Part shown: positions 1-8,769 of the stretch, piece after piece
Layout of the letters: every line of letters begins with the position of its first letter
Position numbering within the stretch: position 1 is the stretch's first letter
DNA from: Pseudomonadota bacterium
GTDB lineage: Bacteria > Pseudomonadota > Gammaproteobacteria > Steroidobacterales > Steroidobacteraceae
Reading direction: 5' to 3'
NCBI GenBank assembly: GCA_021847105.1
Contig: JAJZUT010000007.1
Span: 124,001 to 188,000, forward strand
Length of the DNA stretch: 64,000 nt
Position numbers and translations under genes: made by a program
The notes under the pieces: model-generated
Told to the model about the DNA's origin: nothing
Seen by the model: only the letters and a program-made list of their open reading frames with translations
The model's database searches: none

Positions 1-46
1 GCCGAATCAAGCCGGCCGCCGCGACCGGAGCCCGTCCCACGGTGCC

Positions 47-66
47 TGCCCGGTTGCACCCGGGCA
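47..66. terminator. Hairpin downstream of the tannase gene
   Basis: A 7-bp inverted repeat (TGCCCGG, 6-nt loop, CCGGGCA) lies 21 bp beyond the tannase stop codon. It has no T-run, so it may be a Rho-dependent end or an mRNA-stabilising hairpin rather than a classic terminator. Confidence 0.35.
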
Positions 67-87
67 ACTCTGACCCGAGGGGCACGC

Positions 88-1728
88 TCAGGACGACTTG
101 GTGCACACGAAGCTGTTGGCGCTCTTGGGGTTGCCGCCGACATAGCGGGCGTACTTCGGATACGGACACAACGGGCGCGTGACCCCCGGGAAGGCCGCGC
201 CGTGCGCAACCAGGCGCGCCGGCGCCCGGTGCTGCTCGCTCCAGCGCACAATGGCGCGCAGCGGATCGAACGCATCGGTCGCCGGCCCGCCGAAGCAGTG
301 ATTCATGCCCGGCACCAGGAACAGCCGGGCGAAGCGCTGCGGCCGGCGGTACTGGGCCAGCAATTGGCGATACCAGGCAATGATCGCATCGGGTGAAAAC
401 ACCGGATCGCTCAGCCCCTGGTAAATGATGAGCTTGCCGCCATGGGCGATGAAGCTCGAGAGGAACGTGCCGCTCGCATCGTTGATGGCCCGCACCTGAC
501 GGGTCACCTGCAGCGCCCGATTGAAATCGAAATTCTGCGGCGTCATGTGCGGATCGGCCGGCGTCATGAAGTACTGGCGCATCGCCTCGAGTCCGAGCGT
601 GGCGTCGAGGGCGTTCGGCATGGCGGTTCGCGAGGTGCCGAGCTTCCACACCCGCCAGCCCGGCGCGGCCACCCCCGCGTCATAGGGCCAGCGCGCAGAG
701 AGCGCTCGTCCGGTCGTGGTGTGCGGGCCGCCGAAGATGGCCTCGAGCAGCTTGACCTTGCGCTCGCTGAGGCAGGCGCCGCGTGCGCCGGGGCGACACT
801 GCAGCGTCTGCGGATGAAACACTTTCTGACAGGCGGCGAAGTTGTTGATCATGCCGTCACGCAGGCCATCGAGCGCATCGCAGGCCTTGAGCACCGCCCG
901 GGAGAGCAGTTGTAGATCGCTCGCCGTCAACGCCTCGCTCAGAATCGGCCGGCCCTGTGCGTCCTTCGGCGCCGCGGCCTCGAGGTGCCTGACGTTCCAC
1001 ATCTCGGCGATGGCGGCCCGCGCCAGATTGAAGCCCGGATCCCCGGCGACGATGCCGTTGAACAGCGTCGGGTCTCGCTCAGCAACCATCATCGCCTCGC
1101 GCCCCCCGTTCGAGCAGCCCGCGAAATACGCATCGCGCGCCGGTTTGCCGTAAAAGTGGCGGATCAGCCGCTTGCCGAGCCGCGTCACCGGCGCAAGCCC
1201 GGCATAGGCGAAATCGAGGCGGGCCTGCTGATCGGCGGCGAACGCCGCACTCATGCCCTCGTGTCCGCCATCGCTCGAGATCACCGCGAAGCCGCGCCCG
1301 AGCGCCGTCGGGGTACCCGGCTCGACAAAGCCCACCGCCGGCGCCACGAATCCATCGAGGCCGGCGCCCCCCTGGAACAGGAACCGCCCGTTCCAGTGCG
1401 CCGGCATGCGCAGCTCGAATCCCAGGCCGTACTGCACGCCCCCGACGCCGATGCGCGGATCGAGGACCCCGCGCACCAGACAGTTCGCCGGCAACACGAC
1501 CGAGGCGAGCATCGGCATGACGGGCATCGGCCCGCTGGGCAACGGCCCAGCGGGCACCCAGCGCGCCGTCGAGATCACCAGGTGCGCATCCGCAAGGCGC
1601 ACCAACCGCGCACACGCCGCCGCCGGCGCGCCCGGGCCGGCCGCGGCGGCCCGCGCCTGTGGCGCGAGGAGCCCGAGACAACCCAGCACAACGGCCAGCC
1701 CACCGGCACAACGAGCAATCGTCTTCAT
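88..1728 (-). CDS. Tannase/feruloyl esterase family protein, secreted
   Basis: Predicted alpha/beta-hydrolase of the tannase/feruloyl esterase family, 546 aa, expected to hydrolyse esters of phenolic acids in the periplasm or outside the cell. The N-terminus is a signal peptide (Lys-Thr-Ile-Ala-Arg, then a hydrophobic stretch ending ALA-like near residue 27). The nucleophile motif GCSNGGREA holds Ser206 next to Cys205. A late YQGLSDPVFS segment supplies the acid, and GMNHCFGG carries the catalytic His with the partner Cys of the family's disulfide. I chose the ATG at 1728 because it gives the signal peptide and has the ribosome site GAGGGG just upstream; an in-frame start at 1797 would add 23 uncharged-rich residues. 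It lies 82 bp after the TonB receptor on the same strand and is probably co-transcribed with it. The exact substrate (tannin, feruloyl ester or another aromatic ester) cannot be read from sequence. Confidence 0.9.
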   Translation of the reverse strand: MKTIARCAGGLAVVLGCLGLLAPQARAAAAGPGAPAAACARLVRLADAHLVISTARWVPAGPLPSGPMPVMPMLASVVLPANCLVRGVLDPRIGVGGVQYGLGFELRMPAHWNGRFLFQGGAGLDGFVAPAVGFVEPGTPTALGRGFAVISSDGGHEGMSAAFAADQQARLDFAYAGLAPVTRLGKRLIRHFYGKPARDAYFAGCSNGGREAMMVAERDPTLFNGIVAGDPGFNLARAAIAEMWNVRHLEAAAPKDAQGRPILSEALTASDLQLLSRAVLKACDALDGLRDGMINNFAACQKVFHPQTLQCRPGARGACLSERKVKLLEAIFGGPHTTTGRALSARWPYDAGVAAPGWRVWKLGTSRTAMPNALDATLGLEAMRQYFMTPADPHMTPQNFDFNRALQVTRQVRAINDASGTFLSSFIAHGGKLIIYQGLSDPVFSPDAIIAWYRQLLAQYRRPQRFARLFLVPGMNHCFGGPATDAFDPLRAIVRWSEQHRAPARLVAHGAAFPGVTRPLCPYPKYARYVGGNPKSANSFVCTKSS

Positions 1729-1810
1729 GTCATTCCCCTCAGTCTGCCCCGGGTCGTGCAAGGTGGGCGGGCGCACCGCGCCCGCCCCTCGCCGCACGCT
1801 ACTCCTCGCC

Positions 1811-4033
1811 TCAGAATCGCTCGCGTACTCTCACTCCGTACACCGCCGGTGCGCCCCAGAAATCCGCGTTGCCGGTCTGGCCGGTGATGTAGTACGCCCC
1901 GGTCACGTTGGTGCCGTAGGCCGTCACACTCCACGGTCCGTGCGCGTAGGTCAACCCGAAATCCAGCACCGAGTGCGACTGGAACCGATCGACCGGATTC
2001 TGGAAGATCGTCGCCCACTGCACGCTGGTGTAGGAGTAATCGAGTCGCGGCGTCAGCGTGCTGTCCGCGGCGAGCCGCGCCGTGTACTGAATACCGAGAC
2101 TCCCGGTCCACTGCGGCGAATGCGGATCGGCCGTGCCGTTGACGCTCTGATAATACGGCGTGTAATTGAAACAGCCGCTCGTCTGCGCGGAAGCGCACTG
2201 TGGCCCGGTCGGATTCAGGCCCGCCACCTGGTACAGGTAGGAGTTCAGCAGCAACGGGGAGCTGCCGATTGCCGAGTGCACGTAGCCGAGGCTGCCATCG
2301 ATCTGCCAGCCCGCGAGCAGCGCCTGCAGCGACAGCTCCGCGCCACGGATCGTCGAGCGCCCGACGTTGGTGATGCTGCCCTGCGGCGTCAGCGTCGCCA
2401 CCGGGCTCGGCGTCACGACCGCCAGCTGCAGGTTGCGGTAGTCCATGTCGAACACGCCGAACTGCGTGCGTGCATGGCCATCGAACCACGTGGATTTGAT
2501 GCCCGCTTCGTAATCCCACACCGTCTCCGGGGCGAAATTAGCCGTACCCTCGGAGTTGACGCCGCCGGTCTTGGCGCCCTTGGCCACGAACGCATAGAGA
2601 AACTGATTGCGCGTCGCGCGCCAGTTCACCCCGATGCGCCCGGTGAGGAAGTCGTCCGACTCCCCGACCTCATTACCCTGCAGCTGCAGGTAATGCGCCG
2701 GCACCAGGAACACCCCGCCCGTCCCATAAGCATGGTTGACGGTCTCGCGCAGACCCAGATGCACCTCGACCTTCGGCGTGATGTCGTAACCGACGTTACC
2801 GAAGATCGCATCGGTGTTCTTGATGGTCCCCTCATCGACCACCACGGCCATCGTGTTCGGGTTGAGATTGATGTGCGCCGGCCAGTACTGACTGAAGGTG
2901 CCCGCCACCCAGTGCAGACGCTTGCCTGTCGGGGAGAGCAGGTCGAACTCCTGCGAGAACACGTGATCCTGAATGCGATTGATGAACGGTGCCGAGATCG
3001 CCGCGCCGCCCGCCCCATTCAGGAACTGCTGATCGTTGTAGTACTCGTAGGTATAGAAGAATCCCGACAGCGAGCGCAGCGTGATGCCGTCATCGAAGTG
3101 ATAGTTGATGGTCAATCCGGTACGGATCTGGTAGTCGCTGTACTGGGTCGCCGCATCCGGATAGGCGAGCTGGTAGCGCCCGCGCGGCGCGCCGATCGCC
3201 GCATTGGTGCCCGCGAATGGCGTGTGGGCCATGCCGCCGTTCTGATCGTCCTGGTAATTGATCTTCAGGATCGCCGAGAGCTTGCGGGTCGGACGGTACA
3301 GCGTGGTCAAGCGCAGCACGGCCTGGTTCACCGCGCCCGGCGCGGGGTGATTGGCCGAGCTCGGCAACGTATCGGTCCAGTAGCTGTCGCGCTTTTTGTA
3401 GTAGGCCGCCACCCGGAACGCCAGCTCGTCGTTGACCGGAATGCTCTTGGCGCCCTGCACGCTCAGCTTGGCGTAAGTGGCGACGTTCGCCTCGAGATAA
3501 CCGTCGCTGGCGCCGATCTTTGGGTTGACCGTGTTGAAGAACACCGCGCCGCCGGTCGAGTTCGCACCGACCAGCGTGCCCTGCGGGCCGCGCAGGACCT
3601 CCACGTCCGCGATGTCGAGAAACGGCTCGTTCGGCAGCAGCGTCGGGGCAAGCAGTCCATCGCGATACAGCGGCACGCCCGGCGCCACGTTGGGGCTGGT
3701 CACGGACATGCCGATGCCGCGAATGTTCACCGCGCTGGTGGGACCCTGATTGGCGTATGTGAAGGACGGCGTCGTGGCCGTCAGTTCCTCAAGGTTGGTC
3801 ACGTGCTCGGCGCGCAGCTCGGCGCCGCTCTGCGCGCTCATCGCCACCGCCGTCGTCATGAGATTGGACCGGCGCTTCTCGGCCGTGACCACGATCTCCT
3901 GCAACACCTGGCTCGAGCGCGGTGCGCGCGCGCTGGCGCTCAAGCCGGCAGCCGCATTGCGCGCGACCGCAACCGGAATGGACACCGCCATCGCCGTCGT
4001 CCACGCCCACAACACTGTGTGTTTACGTTTCAT
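1811..4033 (-). CDS. TonB-dependent outer-membrane receptor
   Basis: TonB-dependent receptor of 740 aa, expected to import a substrate across the outer membrane using energy from TonB-ExbBD. A signal peptide starts at MKRKHTVLWAW, followed by a plug domain opening with LQEIVVTAEKRR (a TonB-box-like segment) and containing NIRGIG and EVLRGPQGTLVG, both typical of plugs. The rest is a beta-barrel ending in ...RVRERF with a C-terminal Phe. The start at 4033 is preceded by GAGGGGG. The pattern (IVVTA-KR, GPQGTL) resembles receptors for plant- or steroid-type small molecules rather than siderophores, but this is only an impression. The downstream tannase suggests the ligand is an aromatic ester. 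Confidence 0.92.
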   Translation of the reverse strand: MKRKHTVLWAWTTAMAVSIPVAVARNAAAGLSASARAPRSSQVLQEIVVTAEKRRSNLMTTAVAMSAQSGAELRAEHVTNLEELTATTPSFTYANQGPTSAVNIRGIGMSVTSPNVAPGVPLYRDGLLAPTLLPNEPFLDIADVEVLRGPQGTLVGANSTGGAVFFNTVNPKIGASDGYLEANVATYAKLSVQGAKSIPVNDELAFRVAAYYKKRDSYWTDTLPSSANHPAPGAVNQAVLRLTTLYRPTRKLSAILKINYQDDQNGGMAHTPFAGTNAAIGAPRGRYQLAYPDAATQYSDYQIRTGLTINYHFDDGITLRSLSGFFYTYEYYNDQQFLNGAGGAAISAPFINRIQDHVFSQEFDLLSPTGKRLHWVAGTFSQYWPAHINLNPNTMAVVVDEGTIKNTDAIFGNVGYDITPKVEVHLGLRETVNHAYGTGGVFLVPAHYLQLQGNEVGESDDFLTGRIGVNWRATRNQFLYAFVAKGAKTGGVNSEGTANFAPETVWDYEAGIKSTWFDGHARTQFGVFDMDYRNLQLAVVTPSPVATLTPQGSITNVGRSTIRGAELSLQALLAGWQIDGSLGYVHSAIGSSPLLLNSYLYQVAGLNPTGPQCASAQTSGCFNYTPYYQSVNGTADPHSPQWTGSLGIQYTARLAADSTLTPRLDYSYTSVQWATIFQNPVDRFQSHSVLDFGLTYAHGPWSVTAYGTNVTGAYYITGQTGNADFWGAPAVYGVRVRERF

Positions 4034-4535
4034 ACGCCCCCTCAATCTGTTGTTGAAATGCCTGTCCTCTGCACGGACCTCTTGCTCCGCCGTGGCGCGC
4101 CACGTGCGCCCGACCGCCCCCCGGCGGCGACGGACAACTATCTCCGATAGCACTTCCGCTACAGTTTGTAACCGCGCTTACAATTGAAGTCAAGCGCAGC
4201 GCGCTGCAAGGCGTTGCCCACACGCCCCTCTCTGTGCAGCCCGATCGAACAGTTATGTCGGACCGACCGCTCACGCGAGCGTCGATGGAGGGTCGCGCAG
4301 CCTTGCGAGGCGGATTGCGCAACACGGATGCCGAGAACTCGATTTCACGAGGCAACACACGCTGAGCGCACCGGCGAGATCCGGCACGCACTGCCCGAAC
4401 GATTGCACCGCAGCACCCTCGGGCGGCAGCAGCCCGGAGATGCTCACACGGGGCGTCGCCTGCCTCGAACGCGGGGTGCTGTCACGATAGACTGCGGCGC
4501 ATCGCGTGCACACCGTCTACCGACAGGCGCCTCAC
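4034..4535. other. Intergenic region between TonB receptor and MFS gene
   Basis: About 500 bp without a convincing gene. It holds the candidate promoter and palindromic operator of the TonB receptor (4165-4193). The rest, up to the MFS stop codon, shows no conserved coding pattern; reading frames here are short high-GC shadows. Confidence 0.6.
4165..4193 (-). promoter_or_regulatory. Candidate promoter with palindromic operator for the TonB receptor-tannase operon
   Basis: On the minus strand TTGACT (4193-4188) and TACAAA (4170-4165) are separated by exactly 17 bp, a sigma-70 layout. The perfect palindrome TTGTAA-N6-TTACAA (4166-4183) fills most of the spacer and overlaps the -10, where a bound repressor would block polymerase. 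The MarR-type protein encoded at 6552 is the obvious candidate to bind it. Confidence 0.55.
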
Positions 4536-5780
4536 TCAGTGCGCGGCGGACCGAGCTTCAGCGGGCATGCGGGCCGCGGGCCGCAACGCCAATGCGGCCA
4601 GAAGAACCACGAACCCACCGCCCGCGGCCATCCACAGGGGCACCGACAGACCGTGCTGCTGCGCGAGAGAGCCGGCCACCAGCGGCGCGGCGAAACCGCC
4701 GATCAGCTCACCGAACAGCGTCGCGAAGCCGATCGCGGTCGCCGCCAGGTGCCGCGGCACGCTTTCCGTGGGCACCAGCACGATGCAGATGGCACTGAGG
4801 GCCTGGCCGGTCTGCGTACAGAACAGGACCCCGGCGAGCAGCCACAGGTGCAGCGCGGAAACCTTCATCAGCAGCGCCAGCGGCAGCACGATGCTGAGCG
4901 CCGCGCAGACGATCAGGGTCACTCTACGACCGGCCCGATCGGAGATCGCCGGCGCCAACAGTCCGATGATGAAGCTGCCGAGCCCGGCGGCCCCCATCAG
5001 GAATCCCGCCGTGGTGCCCGACTGGTGCAGGACGGTGGTGATGTAGAGCGGGCCGAACGCATTGACCAGGAACAGCCAGCTCATGAACCCGGCCGCACCG
5101 CAGGCGCTCGCCCAGAGATTCGGATAACGCAGCATCTGCAGGATGTCGCGCCGCCACGTCCGGCGCACCGGTGTGCGCTCGCGGAAATCGCGGGACTCGC
5201 GCACACAGGTCGCAATCAGCACCGCGAGCACCACCCCGGGTGCCGCGGCGATGAAGAACGCATCACGCCAGCCGGCCGCCGCGGCAACCTGCGTGGTGAG
5301 CACCGGCGCCACGGCGAGGCCGATCAAGGCCGCGGCACTGACCACCACGCCGATGTTGCGTCCGCGATGCTCCGGGGCCGAGTTGTCCTCGACCAGCGCC
5401 ATCATGACGGACCAGCACGGCCCCTCGAGGACCCCGAGCAGGACGCGCAGCCACAGCAGTTGCCCGTAGCTGTGCGCCAACCCGCTCAGGGCCGAGACGA
5501 TGGAAAACAGCAGCACCATCGGCACCAGCACGACCTTGCGTCCGACGCGATCCGAAAGCGCCCCGAACAGCAGTGCCGAGACGGCCCAGGACACCGCCAC
5601 CACCCCGGCGAGCATGCCGACCTGAGCATCATCGAGGTGCAGATCCCGCGCGATGTACGGTGCGAGGTACAACACCGACATCCGGTCGAGAAACACCAGA
5701 CCCCAGGTGGCGAACATGATGGCGAGCGTGAGGCGCTCGCGGAGCGGACCGCCCGTTGGCGCGGTGGCACTGTGCTGCAT
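4536..5780 (-). CDS. Major facilitator superfamily transporter
   Basis: MFS permease of 414 aa with about 12 predicted membrane segments, in the inner membrane. The first loop carries the MFS signature GALSDRVGRKVV (between helices 2 and 3), and the second half repeats it as APAISDRAGRRVT. The family includes proton symporters of organic and aromatic acids, and also drug exporters. The gene begins 31 bp after the DUF3237 gene and is probably in one transcript with it. Next to a secreted esterase and a TonB receptor, import of the released aromatic acid is the simplest role, but direction and substrate are inferred. Confidence 0.88.
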   Translation of the reverse strand: MQHSATAPTGGPLRERLTLAIMFATWGLVFLDRMSVLYLAPYIARDLHLDDAQVGMLAGVVAVSWAVSALLFGALSDRVGRKVVLVPMVLLFSIVSALSGLAHSYGQLLWLRVLLGVLEGPCWSVMMALVEDNSAPEHRGRNIGVVVSAAALIGLAVAPVLTTQVAAAAGWRDAFFIAAAPGVVLAVLIATCVRESRDFRERTPVRRTWRRDILQMLRYPNLWASACGAAGFMSWLFLVNAFGPLYITTVLHQSGTTAGFLMGAAGLGSFIIGLLAPAISDRAGRRVTLIVCAALSIVLPLALLMKVSALHLWLLAGVLFCTQTGQALSAICIVLVPTESVPRHLAATAIGFATLFGELIGGFAAPLVAGSLAQQHGLSVPLWMAAGGGFVVLLAALALRPAARMPAEARSAAH

Positions 5781-5811
5781 GATCTTCTGTCCCGTACGAA
5801 GTTGTCTCAGT

Positions 5812-6441
5812 TCAAGTCACCTGAAACACGCGGATGATTACCGCGTGATCCTCGAGCGGCATCGGGTTGAGGGTACCGATGAACAGCGACTGGTTCAGCC
5901 ACTCGTAGCGGCTGCCGAGCGGCGCCTCGAAGCTCGGATGGGTGCGCACGTAGCGCGGCTCGGCATGCGGGTCCGCTCCGGGCACGATCAAGCCGCTGTT
6001 GACGATATAGATGAGCGTGCCGTCGTGCGTGCGCAGCGCATAGCGGGCGCAGATCTCGGTCGCCCCGTCAGGGCGCACGAGTTGCGTATCCTCGCCCTCT
6101 GCGAGCACCGTGCCGGAGAGCCTCGGCCCATGGAAGTCCCCGCCGGTGATCGGAATGATGCGTCGCACGCCGTAACTGCATTTGCCGAAGTTGATCATGG
6201 GAGCGATGGTCACGCGCGCCTGGAAAACGAATTCCATGCCCGGCGTCTGAAACGCACCCCACAGGTGCGGCAACTCCTTGCCCGGCGCGCCGATCGCGCT
6301 CTTCAGCCCGTCGGCGAGCAATGCCGCCGAGGCAACTGCACCGACCGCTCCGGCCACGGCACTGCGCCGCGACACGGTCCGCTGCGGCTCTGCGCTGGGC
6401 TGTACGTCGGGTTGAGAAATCGAGTCGTGCTTGCGAGTCAT
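5812..6441 (-). CDS. DUF3237 domain protein with Tat-like signal
   Basis: Protein of 209 aa matching the DUF3237 family, whose biochemical role is not established. The N-terminus has a twin-arginine pattern (S24-R25-R26) followed by an alanine-rich hydrophobic stretch, so export by Tat is likely. The body has the family's alternating beta pattern (GKCSYGVRRIIPITGGDFHG, then LIYIVNSGLI). The ATG at 6441 has AAAGGAG six bases upstream. DUF3237 genes are often found in aromatic- or terpenoid-degradation clusters, which fits its neighbours, the MFS transporter and the tannase. Confidence 0.82.
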   Translation of the reverse strand: MTRKHDSISQPDVQPSAEPQRTVSRRSAVAGAVGAVASAALLADGLKSAIGAPGKELPHLWGAFQTPGMEFVFQARVTIAPMINFGKCSYGVRRIIPITGGDFHGPRLSGTVLAEGEDTQLVRPDGATEICARYALRTHDGTLIYIVNSGLIVPGADPHAEPRYVRTHPSFEAPLGSRYEWLNQSLFIGTLNPMPLEDHAVIIRVFQVT

Positions 6442-6551
6442 ACTGGCTCCTTTGGCAATTCCCGCTCAGATACTGACCTACCTCAAGCGCTCGAGCTTGA
6501 GCTCGCTCCGGCGCTCATGAATAATCCTGTTCTGTCTGTCAGGCTCTGCAC

Positions 6552-7094
6552 ATGCGCACCCCAAAACACCGACCCCTGGCCCATACAACAGGCGCTGTGC
6601 CTAACCGTACTGCACCCGTGACGGACGAGACGCGCCGGCGGCGAGCCGAGGGCATGGCGCTGCTCGAGCGCACCTACAACCCCTCCGGAGAGCCGGTGGT
6701 GGGTTATTTCATCTACACCGCGTATCTCGAGCTGGTCCGCAGCTTGAAAAGCCGCAAGGAATACCGGGCGATCCGCCCCGGCGCGATCGGCACGCTGGCG
6801 ATTCTCGCCGTCCGGCCCGGCATCAGTCAGATCGAGTTGGCCGCCTATCTCGGCGTCGAACGCGCCACGGCCGGCAAGTACGCCGCCCACGGGATACGGT
6901 ACGGGCTGGTTCGCCGCGAGCTGACGGCTCATGACCGCCGGCGCTTCGCGCTGTTCGTCACGCCGAAGGGCCTGGATGCGCTGCACAAGGCGGTCGCCGC
7001 CATACCGCCGCACGAAGACGAATTCACCGGTGTGCTGAGCAAGCAAGAGCGCAACACGCTGCGCACGCTTCTGCGCAAACTCATCATGCAGTGA
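6552..7094 (+). CDS. MarR-family winged-helix regulator
   Basis: Protein of 180 aa with a MarR-type winged helix-turn-helix in its centre: GTLAILAVRPGISQIELAAY, then a recognition-helix region LGVERATAGKYA and a wing ending DRRRFALFVTPKG. It is divergent from the DUF3237-MFS pair, with a 110-bp shared promoter region. MarR proteins usually repress catabolic or efflux genes and release DNA when they bind a phenolic ligand, so it probably controls this cluster. There is no strong ribosome site before the ATG at 6552, and an internal start (the Met at residue 35) is possible. Confidence 0.85.
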   Translation: MRTPKHRPLAHTTGAVPNRTAPVTDETRRRRAEGMALLERTYNPSGEPVVGYFIYTAYLELVRSLKSRKEYRAIRPGAIGTLAILAVRPGISQIELAAYLGVERATAGKYAAHGIRYGLVRRELTAHDRRRFALFVTPKGLDALHKAVAAIPPHEDEFTGVLSKQERNTLRTLLRKLIMQ

Positions 7095-7147
7095 CCCCTC
7101 AGCCGTTGTGCCGCGCCGCAGCCCGCGCTGGTCGGACCCGGCACTTT

Positions 7148-7165
7148 TTGTATCTTTGTTTACAA
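7148..7165. promoter_or_regulatory. Second operator-like palindrome near the marR gene
   Basis: TTGTAT-N6-TTACAA has the same 6-6-6 layout as the palindrome in the TonB receptor promoter, with one arm mismatch. It lies 53 bp after the MarR stop, where no gene start is apparent, so it may be a chance or auxiliary site. Confidence 0.25.
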
Positions 7166-7185
7166 ATATCTGAGCACAATTCGCC

Positions 7186-7204
7186 CACCGATGCAACATC
7201 GGTG
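7186..7204. terminator. Hairpin between marR and nadB
   Basis: Perfect 8-bp stem CACCGATG, 3-nt loop CAA, CATCGGTG, between the two converging genes. It lacks a U-tract but is well placed to end one or both transcripts. Confidence 0.4.
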
Positions 7205-7255
7205 CGGCAAACCGCTGGGACTCAGGCCGGAGGGACGCGCGCCGAAACGCGCGCT

Positions 7256-8755
7256 TCAGCTCGCATCGCGAGCCGGATCGCGCTCGGGATAATCTTCACG
7301 CCAGTGCGCGCCGCGGCTTTCGCGCCGGGTGAGCGCCGCGCGCACCATCGCTAGCGCCAGATCCAGGCGGCGACGGGCGACCGATGCGCCGGGCGCCAGC
7401 TGCGCACCGAGCGCGTCGAGTTCCTGCATGCCCTGCTCGAGTTCGCGGCCGTGGCGCAGCGGACCCATGCAGCGGCCGAGAATGGCACGCAGCCGCTGCA
7501 CGTGCGCCTCATCGTGCACGAGCTGCGGCGGGCTCTCCTCCTGAGTGCGGGTACGGATGCGACGCATCGGATCGTGCTCGCGCGCGAGCGAGCGGCCCAG
7601 GGTTCGACCGCACACGATCGCCTCGAGCAATGAATTGCTCGCCAGGCGGTTCGCACCGTGCATGCCGGTGCAGGCCACCTCGCCGCACGCCCAGAGGCCG
7701 GCGCGAGCGGTGCGGCCGAGCACATCGACCACGATTCCGCCCATGTGATAGTGCGCTGCGGCGGTCACCGGGATGGGCTCGCGGGCCGGATCGATGCCGT
7801 GAGCTCGACAGGTTTCCAGTGCCGCCGGAAACGCCTCGGCGTGCTCGCCACGGAACACCGCAGTCGCATCGAGCCACACCGCCTCGCCGCGCAGGCGCCG
7901 CGTCCATACCGCGCGGGCCACCACATCACGCGGCGCGAGCTCAGCGAGCGGATGCAGTCCGAGCATGAAGCGCTCTCCGGCCTGATCGTGCAGCACTGCG
8001 CCGGCGCCGCGCAGCGCTTCGGTGAGCAGCGGAACCGGATCCTCGCCGGTGGCGAGCGCAGTGGGATGGAATTGGATGAATTCGAGCCCGGCGACGCGGG
8101 CGCCGTGACCGAGTGCCATGGCGAGTCCGTCGCCGAGCGCCGCCGCGCCGTTGGTGGTGAAGGGAAACAGGCGCCCCACCCCGCCGGTGGCGATCACGGT
8201 GTCGCGCGCTTCGATGCGCACCGCATGCCCCTCGGCATCCGTGCCCCATGCGCCGCAAATACGCTCAGCCGCGCCCTCGCGCAGCATCGTCACTGCGACG
8301 CCGTAGAGCCTCTCGATGTGCTCGGCGCCTTCGGCTGCAGCGAGCAGCGCCGCCAGAATCGCCGCGCCGGTGCGGTCCCCGCGCGCATGCAGCACCCGGG
8401 CGCGGCTGTGGCCGGCTTCGCGGTGCAGCTGCCAGCCGCGCGGACCGCGATCGAAGGGCACGCCGAGCTCGCAAAGATAGTCCACGGCTTCGCCGGCGGC
8501 GCGGATCACGCGCAGCGCGGCGCGCCGGTCGCTGCTGTAACAGCCCGCCGCCAGCGTGTCGGCCATTTGCGCCTCGACCGAGTCCCCCTCTCCGAGCGGA
8601 GCGGCGATACCGCCCTGGGCGAGTGCCGTGGAACTCGCCACGCGCGGATCGGCGGCCGATACGACCAGCACGCGGCGCGGGGCGGCCGCGAGCGCGGCAC
8701 ACAGGCCGGCGGCACCGGCGCCGATCACCAACACGTCGGTCTCGATCGTGCGCAT
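7256..8755 (-). CDS. nadB: L-aspartate oxidase NadB
   Basis: Flavoprotein of 499 aa that oxidises L-aspartate to iminoaspartate, the first step of de novo NAD synthesis. The N-terminus has the FAD-binding Rossmann motif VLVIGAGAAGLCAAL, followed by SSTALAQGGIAAPLGEGD. Later come the family motifs HPTAL, GGIVVD and ASNSLLEAIVCGR. The ATG at 8755 precedes the Rossmann fold directly; the longer open frame upstream is an out-of-register read through nadA. It begins 14 bp after nadA and is surely in the same operon; the iminoaspartate goes to NadA. nadC is not in the window. Confidence 0.96.
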   Translation of the reverse strand: MRTIETDVLVIGAGAAGLCAALAAAPRRVLVVSAADPRVASSTALAQGGIAAPLGEGDSVEAQMADTLAAGCYSSDRRAALRVIRAAGEAVDYLCELGVPFDRGPRGWQLHREAGHSRARVLHARGDRTGAAILAALLAAAEGAEHIERLYGVAVTMLREGAAERICGAWGTDAEGHAVRIEARDTVIATGGVGRLFPFTTNGAAALGDGLAMALGHGARVAGLEFIQFHPTALATGEDPVPLLTEALRGAGAVLHDQAGERFMLGLHPLAELAPRDVVARAVWTRRLRGEAVWLDATAVFRGEHAEAFPAALETCRAHGIDPAREPIPVTAAAHYHMGGIVVDVLGRTARAGLWACGEVACTGMHGANRLASNSLLEAIVCGRTLGRSLAREHDPMRRIRTRTQEESPPQLVHDEAHVQRLRAILGRCMGPLRHGRELEQGMQELDALGAQLAPGASVARRRLDLALAMVRAALTRRESRGAHWREDYPERDPARDAS

Positions 8756-8769
8756 CGCGCGGCGGCCGC

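Noticed and set aside
1253..4150. 965-codon open frame on the plus strand opposite the tannase and TonB receptor
   Set aside because: It mirrors real genes in a high-GC genome, is Arg/His/Pro-rich and has no domain; the minus-strand genes have clear family motifs and ribosome sites.
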